Assembly: GCA_030267965.1 (NCBI GenBank)
Contig: BRYA01000350.1
Span: 22,565-40,859, forward strand
Source of the DNA: Triparma columacea
Lineage: Eukaryota; Sar; Bolidophyceae; Parmales; Triparmaceae
Direction: 5' to 3'
Length of the DNA stretch: 18,295 nt
Below, piece after piece: positions 1 through 9,165 of this stretch (the stretch's first letter is position 1; every line of letters starts with the position of its first letter). The notes beneath the pieces are model-generated. The model was not told the DNA's origin and ran no database searches. It saw only the letters and a program-made list of their open reading frames with translations. The position numbers were made by a program, and so were the translations under genes.

Positions 1-1602
1 AACATACCTCACCGTTGGGACCACCAGCCCCCAGTGGACATCTGGATGCCGCTGCACCCAGGGAAATCTTGGATGAAGACGGAGGTAGAGTCCATCATTC
101 ACACGCTTACTGAGCAGGAGAGGGTTTCGGCTATATGTCAGTACACACAGAGGAGGACGGTTGCGACCATAGGTGAGAGGGGGAGAGAGTGGCAACGACT
201 TGATACCAAACTTAATCATCACTTATCACGCTCTGAGTGACTAACCATCTCCCCCACTCAGAGGCTACGCTCCTCAAGCTGGGAAGTAAGTGGAGGAACA
301 ATGTGACGAACGACTACTACATGCCCTCCCTGGTATCTGCGGCCATCGGGGGTTTCGTGGAGAGGATATGGATGGAGGTACAGCTGCAGGTTATGCAGCT
401 TGTCAAGGGGATACTGAACGTCCACACGCTGGAGAAGTACGAGGACGCCGCGATACACAATCATGTGGTGGTCTGCAATTGTTGTAATAGGTTGACTGCG
501 TGGTACAGGTATCACATGGACCCGTTTGACAAGACCATTTGGGGGCGGATCAGAGATCCGATTTACGTCATCTTCACGGTTCTCAACTTGGTGCCATATC
601 TAGGGTTTCAGACTGTATTATATTTGATCAAGTTAGTAGCTATCGAGACGAAGGACGACTTCCAGTGCATCCAGTATATTGAGAGCTTCAAGGGGTTGCA
701 GTTTGTACAGTCCCTCTTCTATGTCGTCAGGGGGGTCGTGTCATACCTTCAGTGTGCAGGCCTCGAGGATAACAACACATGCTCTTCAGACGGACCAGGC
801 GTGATTCCGGATGATGGCTTCGTGTGCTCGAACCTCAACAAGATTGGAGGAACGAATGTCTGCTTCATCATCAGCGCCGGGGAGTACCTGGCCAAGGTAG
901 TCCTCGTCTACGTTGCTTTCTTCCTCCTCTCAAACTCTGTGAGTCTGGGAGGCAAGATCTTTGTAGACCACAGGCTCGAGGGGGCGGAAATCGCCCTCTT
1001 CGTCCCGATTGATAAGGCCAAGAAGAACAAGACAGGGCGGAGAGAGATGAAGTGGTCCATGTTTAGGCACAGCAGCAAGAGAGTCAAGGCGACCATTCTG
1101 AAGTACGACGTGAAGACAGGGATGCACAAGCTGGTTTACAAAGCCGAAAGGGACAGGGCCAAGAAGCTCGGAATGGCGAAGCATCCCGTGCATTTCAAGG
1201 ATCTGCAGAGGGAGCAGTTCAAGATGCTCAAGCTTCCTGGGGTGCCAAAGGTGAGGAATATGAGCGTGGTGACGACTAGTGAAGCGTTTTGTGTCATTCT
1301 CTAACCTTCTCGTCACCGCCTACTCATCGTCACAGAACGTTATGAATTTCCTGTTCTGGTACGACTTGGCGGTGTTCCTGGTAGTTTGGGGGCTGGGAAC
1401 CGCTACGATCTTGGTCTGGGCTGAAGAGGACTGGATGGCCTACGGTGTTGTATACTGGTGCCGCGTCTTCTGTCAGCTCTTCTCCTTCCCCTTCTTGCTC
1501 CTGAAGATCCCAGGGCTCAAGGTTCTCGTCACTCACGCCAAGAGGACAGGGTACAAACCGAATGGAACTTTAGTCCTTCATAAAAAGAGAAAGCTGAGAT
1601 GA
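1..1602 (+). CDS. Multipass membrane protein of unknown family, 5'-truncated by the window edge
   Basis: I do not recognise this family. Three exons fit: 1-172 (open from the first base), 262-1250 and 1336-1602. The introns are 89 and 85 nt, with GTGAG donors and CAG acceptors; the first splits a codon after base 1 and the second falls between codons. The visible part is 475 residues. Hydrophobic segments lie near visible residues 157-185 (long enough for one or two spans), 202-221, 257-285, 392-415 and 422-442. A cysteine-bearing loop with four Cys separates the second and third, a strongly basic cytosolic-type stretch (about residues 300-380) precedes the last two, and the C-terminus is lysine/arginine rich (KKRKLR). 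This suggests an integral membrane protein with a large basic loop, but no transporter or channel signature is evident. It ends 45 bp from the convergent Nopp140-like gene. The true start lies upstream of the window. Confidence 0.72.
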
Positions 1603-1647
1603 TGATAAGTAAATAAGTCATTTTTCTCAATCCAAACAAGGCCGTCA

Positions 1648-2859
1648 TTAGTCGTAGCTGTATTTTTGGGACCTGACGGTCTCGTCGATTCCCCCGCCGT
1701 TCCTGGCGAACCCGTTGTAGCTCCTCTTCCTTTTGTTTTTTTCATGCCTGAAGTCTTTGCCCCTCACAGTGACGAGCTTCTGAGAAGCAGTTGCCCCAAA
1801 GCCGCCATCCCCGAAGGTCCCCTCGTAAGAGTTGTCCTTCATCCTCTCATCGGTAATCTGGGTGTGCCAGTAGTCACCGTCGACCCTGGAGAACGGTTTC
1901 CCCGCAGTTCCCAGCGCGGCGGCTCCGTCGCTCCCGCGCTTGACGACAATCTCTGGATTAGGGGAGTTGCCACGGGGAGGGGAGGGTGTCCAATTAGCAG
2001 CGGCCTCGGCAGCCTTCTTTCTGCGGGCGATCTCGGCCGCCTTTTTAGCAGCTCTATGTTTTGCGGCCTCTGCAGTGTCCTCGGAAGACTCTGAGGAGGA
2101 GGAAGACGAAGAGGAAGTGGAGGCATCATCGTCAGAGTCAGAGTCAGAGTCAGAGTCAGAGTCAGAGTCGGAGGCGTCCTTCTCCTTCTCGTCGTCAGAG
2201 TCGGAGTCAGAATCTTCATCGCTGCTAACGTCGCTAACATCGCTAACGTCGCTAACGTCACTGACATCGGAGTCAGAGTCGGAGTCGGAGTTGGAGTCGG
2301 AATCCTCTTTGGCAGCCTCGGCAACCTTGACCTTCTTGGTAGGAGGTTCCTCCTCCTCATCACTGCTATCGGAACTGCTATCAGAGCTTGATGCAACGGC
2401 ATCGGCGGCAGGCTCCAACTTCTTGGGGGTGATTGGAGGAAACTTTGGCTTTTCCTTTTGGGCCTCCTCATCACTGCTACTGCTACTACTGCTGCTGCTA
2501 CTGCTACTACTACTGCTGCTGCTATCACTGTCGCTCTCCTCAGCGGCATTCGCAGCAGCCACGGCCTCGGCAGCCAACCTCTCAGCCTCCTTCTTCTTCC
2601 TCTCAGCCTCCTTCTTGGCCTCCTCAGCAGCAGCCTTCTTCTTGGCCTTCTTGTCGCTAGCTTGTGACTTTTCTTCGGAAGTTTTCTTCTCAGATGCAAA
2701 GTTGTTCAACAATTTTGCTAGCTCTGACAACTTATCATGCCCAATCTGGTCAATATCCGATGGAAGCTTGTCGATGGTGACCCCAGAGAGAAGCTGCGTG
2801 AAGGATGAGGCGCTCAATTTTGCGCCATTCTTCGTTTTGTTTTTCTTATCTTTGCCCAT
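1648..2859 (-). CDS. Nopp140/SRP40 (NOLC1)-like nucleolar phosphoprotein
   Basis: This 403-residue, apparently intronless protein has the Nopp140/SRP40 layout. It has a short N-terminal helical segment (about residues 15-55), a lysine/alanine-rich charged stretch (about 60-105), and a long centre of acidic serine blocks (repeated SD/DSD and DVS units, about 108-265) separated by K/A/P-rich linkers. It ends in the conserved SRP40 C-terminal domain (about 320-403), with PFSRVD near its start and KDFRHEKNKRKR further on. Family members are nucleolar or Cajal-body chaperones of box C/D and H/ACA snoRNPs, heavily phosphorylated by casein kinase 2 on the acidic serine runs. The assignment rests mainly on the C-terminal domain; human NOLC1 is much longer (about 700 residues), while yeast Srp40 is close to this size. 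It is divergent from the Rrp6 gene, with only 101 bp between the start codons. The acidic-serine DNA contains several in-frame minisatellites. Confidence 0.88.
   Translation of the reverse strand: MGKDKKNKTKNGAKLSASSFTQLLSGVTIDKLPSDIDQIGHDKLSELAKLLNNFASEKKTSEEKSQASDKKAKKKAAAEEAKKEAERKKKEAERLAAEAVAAANAAEESDSDSSSSSSSSSSSSSSSSSDEEAQKEKPKFPPITPKKLEPAADAVASSSDSSSDSSDEEEEPPTKKVKVAEAAKEDSDSNSDSDSDSDVSDVSDVSDVSDVSSDEDSDSDSDDEKEKDASDSDSDSDSDSDSDDDASTSSSSSSSSESSEDTAEAAKHRAAKKAAEIARRKKAAEAAANWTPSPPRGNSPNPEIVVKRGSDGAAALGTAGKPFSRVDGDYWHTQITDERMKDNSYEGTFGDGGFGATASQKLVTVRGKDFRHEKNKRKRSYNGFARNGGGIDETVRSQKYSYD
2131..2172 (-). repeat. In-frame 6-bp tandem repeat in the Nopp140-like gene
   Basis: About seven consecutive GTCAGA/GTCGGA hexamers on the + strand. 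Read on the - strand they encode an alternating Asp-Ser run, part of the acidic CK2-type region. The unit is a multiple of three, so length change would preserve the frame. Confidence 0.85.
2224..2268 (-). repeat. In-frame 9-bp tandem repeat (DVS units) in the Nopp140-like gene
   Basis: Five 9-bp units on the + strand: gctaacgtc, gctaacatc, gctaacgtc, gctaacgtc and the diverged actgacatc. On the coding strand each encodes Asp-Val-Ser. A separate serine-codon microsatellite (CTGCTA-type) lies at about 2475-2526 and encodes a poly-Ser run. Confidence 0.85.
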
Positions 2860-2960
2860 ACTTCCTTGTATGCGTGTAGTAGTTGTTAATCCAACAGAAA
2901 TAAATGGATTTGTTCTGAGGTTTTCGGTGGTCCCAATTATTTTCCTTTTGAGTGATTTTC
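2860..2960. promoter_or_regulatory. Putative bidirectional promoter, Nopp140-like / Rrp6
   Basis: These 101 bp separate the divergent start codons of the Nopp140-like and Rrp6 genes, so both 5'UTRs and core promoters should lie here or overlap the neighbouring gene. The sequence is more AT-rich than the flanking exons and contains one CCAAT-like string (cccaattatt). No convincing TATA box or repeated motif was seen. The role is inferred from position only. Confidence 0.5.
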
Positions 2961-5900
2961 ATGAGCGCTACAGGTGACTCTGGGAGTGAGAACGAGGCTT
3001 CACAGCTCATCGATTCGCTTTTATCTGCTCTGGCCGTCAGTGCAAGGTCCGCAGCGGCCATTCCGTGTGATGATGAGGGGGGAGGCGAAGAAGGGTCGGG
3101 CCAAGGAGGGGATTTTAGCTTTGCTAATTCGTTCCCTGAGTATCAAACCCTGACGAAGTCTGCGAGAGGTCGCGTTGGTGTCCTCATATCGCGCTCAATG
3201 CAGGCTTGCAACTCTGGGTCTCCTGATGCTTGGGGGGATGATGAGTGGGGGGCTGAACTGGATGACCCAAACTTGTGGGAGAGTTGCGCTGATGCCTGCG
3301 AAGCCCTTCTTGAGCGCGTGAACGGCATAATTGACGGGAATGTTGAAGTGGGGGGGGACGGGAGGTTGCGTGAGAAGGTGAGTTTAGAGGAGGAGGAGGA
3401 GGAGGAGGAGGAGGATGGTGTTGGGTGTCCGGTGAATGAAGTGTCGATTGGTTATTACTTGGTTGCCGCTCACCCCACCCCACCCCACCCCTCCTCAGGA
3501 AACTCTTCTCAATGGAGTAGCGTCCCTCGCCAGGCAAACGGCGGCAGAGAAGCTGGCTCAGCTGACGAGGAATCACATTGACATGGAGAAGTCGCAGACT
3601 ACGTACTCGTTCGCTTCTCAGATCGACAACGGGAGGGAGACCCCTTTCGTGCCGAGGGTGTCTCCGTTCAAACCCCACTCAGTGACCCCACTCACCCTGA
3701 CGCCTCTTGAGGGACACGGCCTGTCTCCCACAGAGCTCTACGGGCACAACAACACAAGCGTGTCAAACAACACAGACACGGTTTCCCTCATTGCACCCAC
3801 CATCCACTACCCTCACCCCTACAAGGACGAGATCAACGCTCTGGCCTTCCTACCTTCCCAGCTTGCTCCTCCGAGGGACCTCAAGGGCTGCCCAAATGGC
3901 GTCAACAACACCCTCAACCCAACGACAGAGACCACCATAGACCCGAGGACGAAGCAGATATCCCTGAAAGGCTGCATTCTTATCGATACCGAGAAGGACT
4001 TGGTGGAATTGTGCAAAAGACTGAACAGAGATGAGGTGGAAGAGATTGCCGTTGACTTGGAGGCTCATAACTTCCGCTCCTTTTCCGGTTTCACGTGCCT
4101 CATGCAAGTGTCGGTCCGCCCCTCGACCAACTCGAAAGACCCCTCGGCGTCGGACATAGAGACTTGCAATGATTTCCTAATTGACACGTTGGCCCTCCGC
4201 CGATCTCTACCGCAGCTCATGGCGGAAGTGTTCGCCGACCCTTCCACCGTCAAGGTCATGCACGGCGCCGATAACGACATACTGTGGCTCCAGCGCGATT
4301 TCGGCATTTACGTTGTCAATCTCTTTGACACTGGCAGGGCGTCCCGCCTTTTGCAGTTGCCCAGTTTCTCCCTGGCCTTTCTCCTGAAGCACTACGCGGG
4401 ATACCAGGCAGACAAGAAGCACCAGCTGAGCGACTGGAGGCAGCGCCCCCTCCCCAAGGCAATGATGAGCTACGCTAGGAGCGACACCCACTTCCTTCTG
4501 GACATTTATGACAAGTAAGGAGGCTGAGGCGTGGGGGGCTGCGAGTCGAGTGTTGAGGTCGTTGTGTGTTCTATCTAACCTAATCTCTTTCGCTTTTCGC
4601 TCCTCTCGTCTTCGCAGACTCCGAGAGGACCTCTACAACAGGAACAACGCCGTCAATGCTGCCAAGAATGTCGTGAGCATAGAGACGGTGCTCGAGGACT
4701 CCCGCGCAGTATGCATGAGAAGATTCGATAGGGAGCCTTTCAACGTTCACGGTTGGAAGTCTCTGCTCAGGAACTCGGATGTGCTCTCAGAGAAGCAGAA
4801 AGCGTGCCTGACGAAACTTTGGGACTGGAGAGACTCAGTTGCGAGGAAGTTGGATGAAAGCCTTGGGTACGTCTGCCCGGGGGCGGCCCTCCTCAGGATA
4901 GCCAAGGTCATCCCCACTACTACGGATGGGCTCATTCGCACCCTAAACCCCATGCCGCCATTAGTTTTAAAGTTCGGGGGCGTTTTGTTGGAACTCCTTG
5001 ACGAGGCCACTAAGAACGTCCTGAGCATCAGCACCTCGGCAGACACTATATCCCAGCTTCGGGCTTCAGCCTCTCCGTTTGCGTTCAAACCGGCGGCACA
5101 AGAGAAGGAGAAAGAGGCCGGGTCGAAGGGGGCGGCCCAGCGAAGTAAGGGGCAGTCGCCTGTGAACCGACCGTCAGTAATGTCCCCCGTCCTAGGGACC
5201 GAGGCCCTGTACAAGCAGGCCGGGTGGCTTTCCCCGCAGCCCTCAAATATGAAAGGAGACGAGCTCCTCTTTGTGGAGAATGCGAGGGAGGGAGGGCCAA
5301 GGGTCGATGGAGGGGTTGACGTGGTCACTCCAAAGCTGCTCAAGGGGGGGGCGGTCGATTTGTCTAAATACCTCAACGCTAACAACAAGGGATTCACCAC
5401 GTCGAGGAAACTCGCGCATAGCATTGAGCTTGGAGGAGCCAACGGAACAGGAGGCTTCAAAATGGGCGTTGAAGGGGGAGGGGGGCAAGAATCTTCCAGG
5501 GCTAAGAGCGCAATGATTGCGGCGGATAGAGTGCGAAACAAGCTCAGCACCGCGGATCACCCGTTCAAGCTCGCAATGAACGGATCTGCCTTCGGTCCCA
5601 TCAAGGGAGGGGAAGATGGGGAAGAAGGGGAAGAGGAGGTAGAGGAGGAGGTAGAGGAGGAGGTGGAGGAGGAGGAAGAAGAGGAGGAGGAAGAGGAGGG
5701 AAGGGAGAGAGGGGGGGGGGAGGGGGAATCTTTGTTGGTGGGAGGGGCAGCTTCAAGATGCGCTGCGCCCTCCCCCACTCCCAACGCCGCCATTCCCAAA
5801 AGCATGAGTGAAATTTACGAGATTAGCAACAGAAATCGGAAGAGGAATAAGCAAAAGAGGGGGGAGGGGGGAGGGGGGGGGGGGGAGGAATTCGCCACTG

Positions 5901-6625
5901 GACTCCTCTCTCCCAACGATTCCATCGACGGCAGCCTTGATGGCAGCTTCACCACGGACGGAGGCGACGAGGACGGCGACTTAATCGAGTCGGACGATCT
6001 GAGGTCGGCTGAGCGCATCCTTGCCACCGCTGGTGAGGGGGGAGGGGAGTACTTCAAGGGCAGAATGGGAGCGAACAAGAAGCAGAAGGTCGACGGAGGA
6101 GGTCGCGCAAGGGACGAGCAGAAGGAGCAGGCGGTAGAATTGATGGTGAAGGTGGGCTGGGTGGCAGGGGAGGAAGATTTGATGGAGAAGGAGGAGGGGG
6201 AGGGAGAGGGGGAGGGGGGGAGTGGAGGAGGAGGAGGAGGAGGAGGAGGGGGCGTTACCGAGGTCAAAGTGGGGGACGTCGGAGATGACGGAAAGCAAGT
6301 TTGCGTGGGTGTCAACGAGAGGGGGGAGCCAATCTTCGTCAACCCAAACAAGAGAAAGAATAGGAAAATCGTAGCCAAAATTCTGAGGCAGCAGAAGAGA
6401 GCCCAGAAACAACAGGAGGCTGGGGCGGGAGGGGGAGCGGGGGCTGGAGGGGGAGCAGGGGTACCATACGATTATAATGCCCAGAGCAACGTCATGGGTG
6501 TCATGGGGGTTGGCGGAGCCGATCCGTTCCACACAGGGAGGGCCACCGAACCAAGACAACAGGAAGGAGTAGGTGGGCGAGGGGCGGAGGTGGGGGGGGG
6601 CTCACGTAGCAAGCAGATGAAATAA
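2961..6625 (+). CDS. RRP6: Rrp6/EXOSC10, nuclear exosome 3'-5' exoribonuclease
   Basis: Exons are 2961-3377, 3499-4514 and 4618-6625 (introns 121 and 103 nt), giving 1146 residues; human EXOSC10 is 885. The PMC2NT domain that binds the Rrp47/C1D cofactor lies at about residues 50-135. The DEDDy nuclease domain follows, with VDLEAHNFRSF (Asp325, Glu327), HGADNDILWLQRDFG (Asp399) and SYARSDTHFLL (Tyr464, Asp468), so all five catalytic residues are present. An HRDC domain spans about 536-611. The family trims rRNA, snoRNA and snRNA precursors and degrades aberrant nuclear RNA as part of the nuclear exosome. The C-terminal half (about 630-1146) is low complexity: a Glu-rich run near 810-853, Gly runs near 893-902 and 1003-1024, and a basic segment near 1053-1078 (KRKNRK) that resembles a nuclear localisation or RNA-binding tail. 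I chose ATG 2961 because it is the first ATG in the exon. The second junction joins IYD|KLRED, as in the family. Confidence 0.95.
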
Positions 6626-6626
6626 A
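6621..6626 (+). other. AATAAA hexamer overlapping the Rrp6 stop codon
   Basis: A canonical AATAAA poly(A)-signal hexamer begins two bases before the Rrp6 TAA (6623-6625), so it straddles the stop. If used, the 3'UTR would be only about 10-30 nt. It could also be chance, since this lineage may not use AATAAA. Confidence 0.35.
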
Positions 6627-7267
6627 ATCGAATGCGCGAAACCTCAATATAATGTACTTTATTAAGCTTTCGCGGCAACGCAAGACGATTTTGTCAGATT
6701 TCTGAGATTTTGATTTTGTATATTTCTCTTCTCAACAATATAAAACTTCCTTTATACATTATAAACTTCATTATCATCATCATAAGTTATTCAATAAGTT
6801 TAAATTGATATTAAGAGATTTGAAATGTGATTATTAAATTGAATGAGCTATAACTCAATAAACCATATTTATTATATGCATTGCCTTATATAATCAAAAA
6901 ATGAAAAATATTGTAAAACAAAGAAAAATTATGATTTTTCCTCGACGAAATATAACTTCCCAGTAATATTTCAACTTTAATTCTCTTTGAAGTATTATTC
7001 GATCAATTTAATGAATACTAAGATAATAATTTAAAAATTAGAAAAATTTCAAAAAATTCGATTGAAAAAAAAAAAGATGATTTTTGGCGTCAAAAATGCT
7101 CACCCCGAGATCTTAGATTATCGTACACCGCTTCTCTACCCATTTCCATTCCATAAGCTATTTTGGTGACACGGAAGTTCGTAATTTCATCCATACTATG
7201 ACATCATTTTTTCCCTGGTTGGATTTCGCGTCAGCTTTAAGATTATGGACATCTTCTAAATATTGGG
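6626..7267. other. AT-rich intergenic region; core of about 20% GC
   Basis: This 642-bp gap between the Rrp6 stop and the aldehyde dehydrogenase start holds no ORF or RNA gene that I can support. By hand count, 6721-7080 has about 72 G+C in 360 bases (20%), while the neighbouring exons are GC-rich. Many short A and T runs occur, including an 11-base A run near 7065-7075 and a small imperfect inverted repeat around 6923-6940. From about 7080 the composition returns towards normal, and that part probably holds the promoter and 5'UTR of the downstream gene. Possible roles for the core are discussed as a finding. Confidence 0.8.
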
Positions 7268-8978
7268 ATGAGTCAGCTCAGTAATCTTGCGTCTCGCTCG
7301 AAATCTTGGTCTACATCTTCACGTGTCGAACTCGCGAAATCATGCATACAGGCAGTTGAATCTGACGCATGGTCTACTGCAGGAAATTGGTTGAAGCACT
7401 CTGCGGATATTGAGAAGGTCCCAGCAAATGAGCGCCTAAAGTACGGTTCCCAACTTCGTTTTGTGATGGGAACGACCGTGAAGAGTTTTCTTGAAGCATA
7501 TATTCGTTCGTGTTCTCCGAACGCTACTGTGGATGTTACTAAGCCAACCTCTTTGGGGCCAGGTGCGCCAGGCATAACCTTTCAGGTCGTCACGGAGACT
7601 GACACTCCGGCGGCTTCTGCTGCCGCCGCCGAGGAGTGCCTCCGTGCTACCCCGGGCACTGTCACTGTGGTCCTTGGGGTTGGAAACCAACCTTTCCTGA
7701 CACTGGTGGATACCCTGCAACGTGTCTTCTATTATGGCGAAACTGTTCTAATCAAGCAACACCCGCTCAGGTCTTACCTCCAACACCCTTACCGCGTCCT
7801 CCTGGCTCCCCTGATTGCAGACAATGTGGTACACATGGTCCAGGACGAGGGTATTCCTGCTACCGTCGCCATTTTGAAGGATCCTCGGGTGGGACACGTG
7901 CACATGACGGGCGCGGAGAAAACAGCGCATGCGATCGAACGCACCCTTGCGGAGAATCCTTCGTCGCCGGCTTTGACATCTGAGCTTGGGTGCTCGACCC
8001 CCTGGATCCTGACGCCCGCAGTTTACACAGAGGCCGAGCTGAAGAAGGCTGCGTTGGCCGCCGTTGTCCAGAAGAAGCTCAACGGTGGAAGCAACTGTCT
8101 TGACCTGCAAGTCCTTGTCATTGGATCTGATTGGGACCAGAAAAAAGAATTTCTGGAGGAGGTCAAAATCCAGTGCATGGCGACGGATACTCCTGTCTGC
8201 TACTACCCGGGAGTGGCTAAGACTTACAAGGACATGAAGTCGCACTACGAACAGAAAGGCAAGGCTTTGCTATCTGGGACGACCGACAATGACGTAACCA
8301 TTGTGGACTGCGGCGTGTACGGATCCCACGATTTTGACAACTACGCAACTGTGAACGAGGCGTTTTGCCCAATTCTTGCGTGGGTCGAGGTTGAGGGTGG
8401 CTTGCCTGCAATGGTAGACTTCTGCAATTCGGAGGAAGTCTGCGGGAGCTTGAGCTGCGCCCTCCTGAGTCCTAAGTCCGCGGACGCCGAGCAGGTCGAA
8501 GCTGCTCTGGCAAGGCTGCAGTTCGGGACGGTCGCCCACAATATCTCGCAGCTTTTGGGCTACACAACCCTGGGACTCGGCGGAATGTGGGGCGCCTACC
8601 CTGGGGAGTCCAGGAGTGGGGTGGGAGTCGTGGGCAACCTTTACGGCGTGAAGGTGAGAAACGGCATGGATATTAAGAGACTAACCCACACTAATACTAA
8701 TACATTCGAATTCCCAATCGTTGCAGGGTGCTGTAAAACAAATCGTTCGCAACAACAATGGGCTCGCGAAGATTCTTACCGATGTGAGCATACCACCTGT
8801 CGTCGCAGACGTCCTTCACAAGGCTCTGAATGTGGGAGGCGGTAAGTTGGGCGTTGTGGGAACCTTGGGAAGAGTTTGGTGGATGCTCGTAAGGAGGGCT
8901 GTCCATAACGTCGGGTTGACAGTCAAGCTGATTGACTCCGACGCGAGGTTGCCGGGGAGTGCGGTTATAGCCGAGTGA
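7268..8978 (+). CDS. Aldehyde dehydrogenase superfamily protein (divergent)
   Basis: Exons 7268-8653 and 8727-8978 (intron 73 nt, phase 0) give 545 residues. The fold is recognisable as NAD(P)-dependent aldehyde dehydrogenase, which oxidises aldehydes to acids through a cysteine thiohemiacetal. A cofactor-region Lys sits in VLIKQHP (about Lys163), and a Rossmann-type turn in HMTGAEKTAHAI (about 212-223). The general-base motif ELGG appears as SELGC (Glu239), the catalytic Cys motif GQxC as GGSNCLD (about Cys277), and the ExFGP motif as EAFCPI (about 365-370). Key residues are therefore present in degraded consensus motifs. The N-terminal 80 residues are helical and not clearly a targeting peptide. 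The substrate cannot be told from sequence; it could also be an ALDH-fold enzyme with altered chemistry. It is convergent with the acyltransferase gene. The last codons and stop are part of a tandem duplication. Confidence 0.85.
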
Positions 8979-9143
8979 ACGATCGCAAGAGCAATAGACG
9001 TTCATACAGTTTGACAACAAAAATTTCACACTGCTTGGTTTTACTCTTCCCTCTCGGTTATAGCCGAGTGAACGATCGCAAGAGCATGGACGGCATACAG
9101 TTTGACAACAAAATTTCACACGTTTGGTTTTACTCTTCCCTCT
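8962..9143. repeat. Tandem duplication spanning the ALDH stop codon and 3'UTR
   Basis: Copy 1 (8962-9054, 93 bp) and copy 2 (9055-9143, 89 bp) abut and both begin cggttatagccgagtgaacg. They differ by a few substitutions and single-base indels near the middle (caatagacgttc against catggacggc, and ctgcttgg against cgtttgg). Copy 1 contains the final ALDH codons (VIAE) and the TGA at 8976-8978, so copy 2 carries a second, untranslated version of the same C-terminal codons and stop. It has no terminal inverted repeats or coding capacity and looks like a local slippage or unequal-exchange duplication. Confidence 0.9.
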
Positions 9144-9154
9144 CTCTCTCTCTC
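9141..9154. repeat. TC dinucleotide microsatellite
   Basis: (TC)7 directly follows the second copy of the ALDH 3' duplication, in the short gap between two convergent stop codons. Confidence 0.85.
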
Positions 9155-9165
9155 CTCTGAAGAGC

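Noticed and set aside
237..1304. Uninterrupted 355-codon ORF as a separate complete gene
   Set aside because: Its first codons are intron and its last are intron 2; splicing at 173/261 and 1251/1335 joins open frames on both sides in phase, adding two C-terminal membrane segments.
1940..2977. 345-codon + strand ORF rich in Ser/Leu/Glu
   Set aside because: It is the antisense mirror of the Nopp140-like acidic-serine repeats; the - strand has the conserved SRP40 C-terminal domain.
4747..5550. 267-codon - strand ORF (and other long - strand ORFs to 6559)
   Set aside because: Shadows of GC-rich Rrp6 coding sequence; composition is Pro/Ser-rich low complexity with no motif.
8962..9143. CRISPR-like or transposon reading of the 90-bp repeats
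   Set aside because: Two abutting copies with no spacers, no terminal inverted repeats and no transposase; a eukaryotic context.
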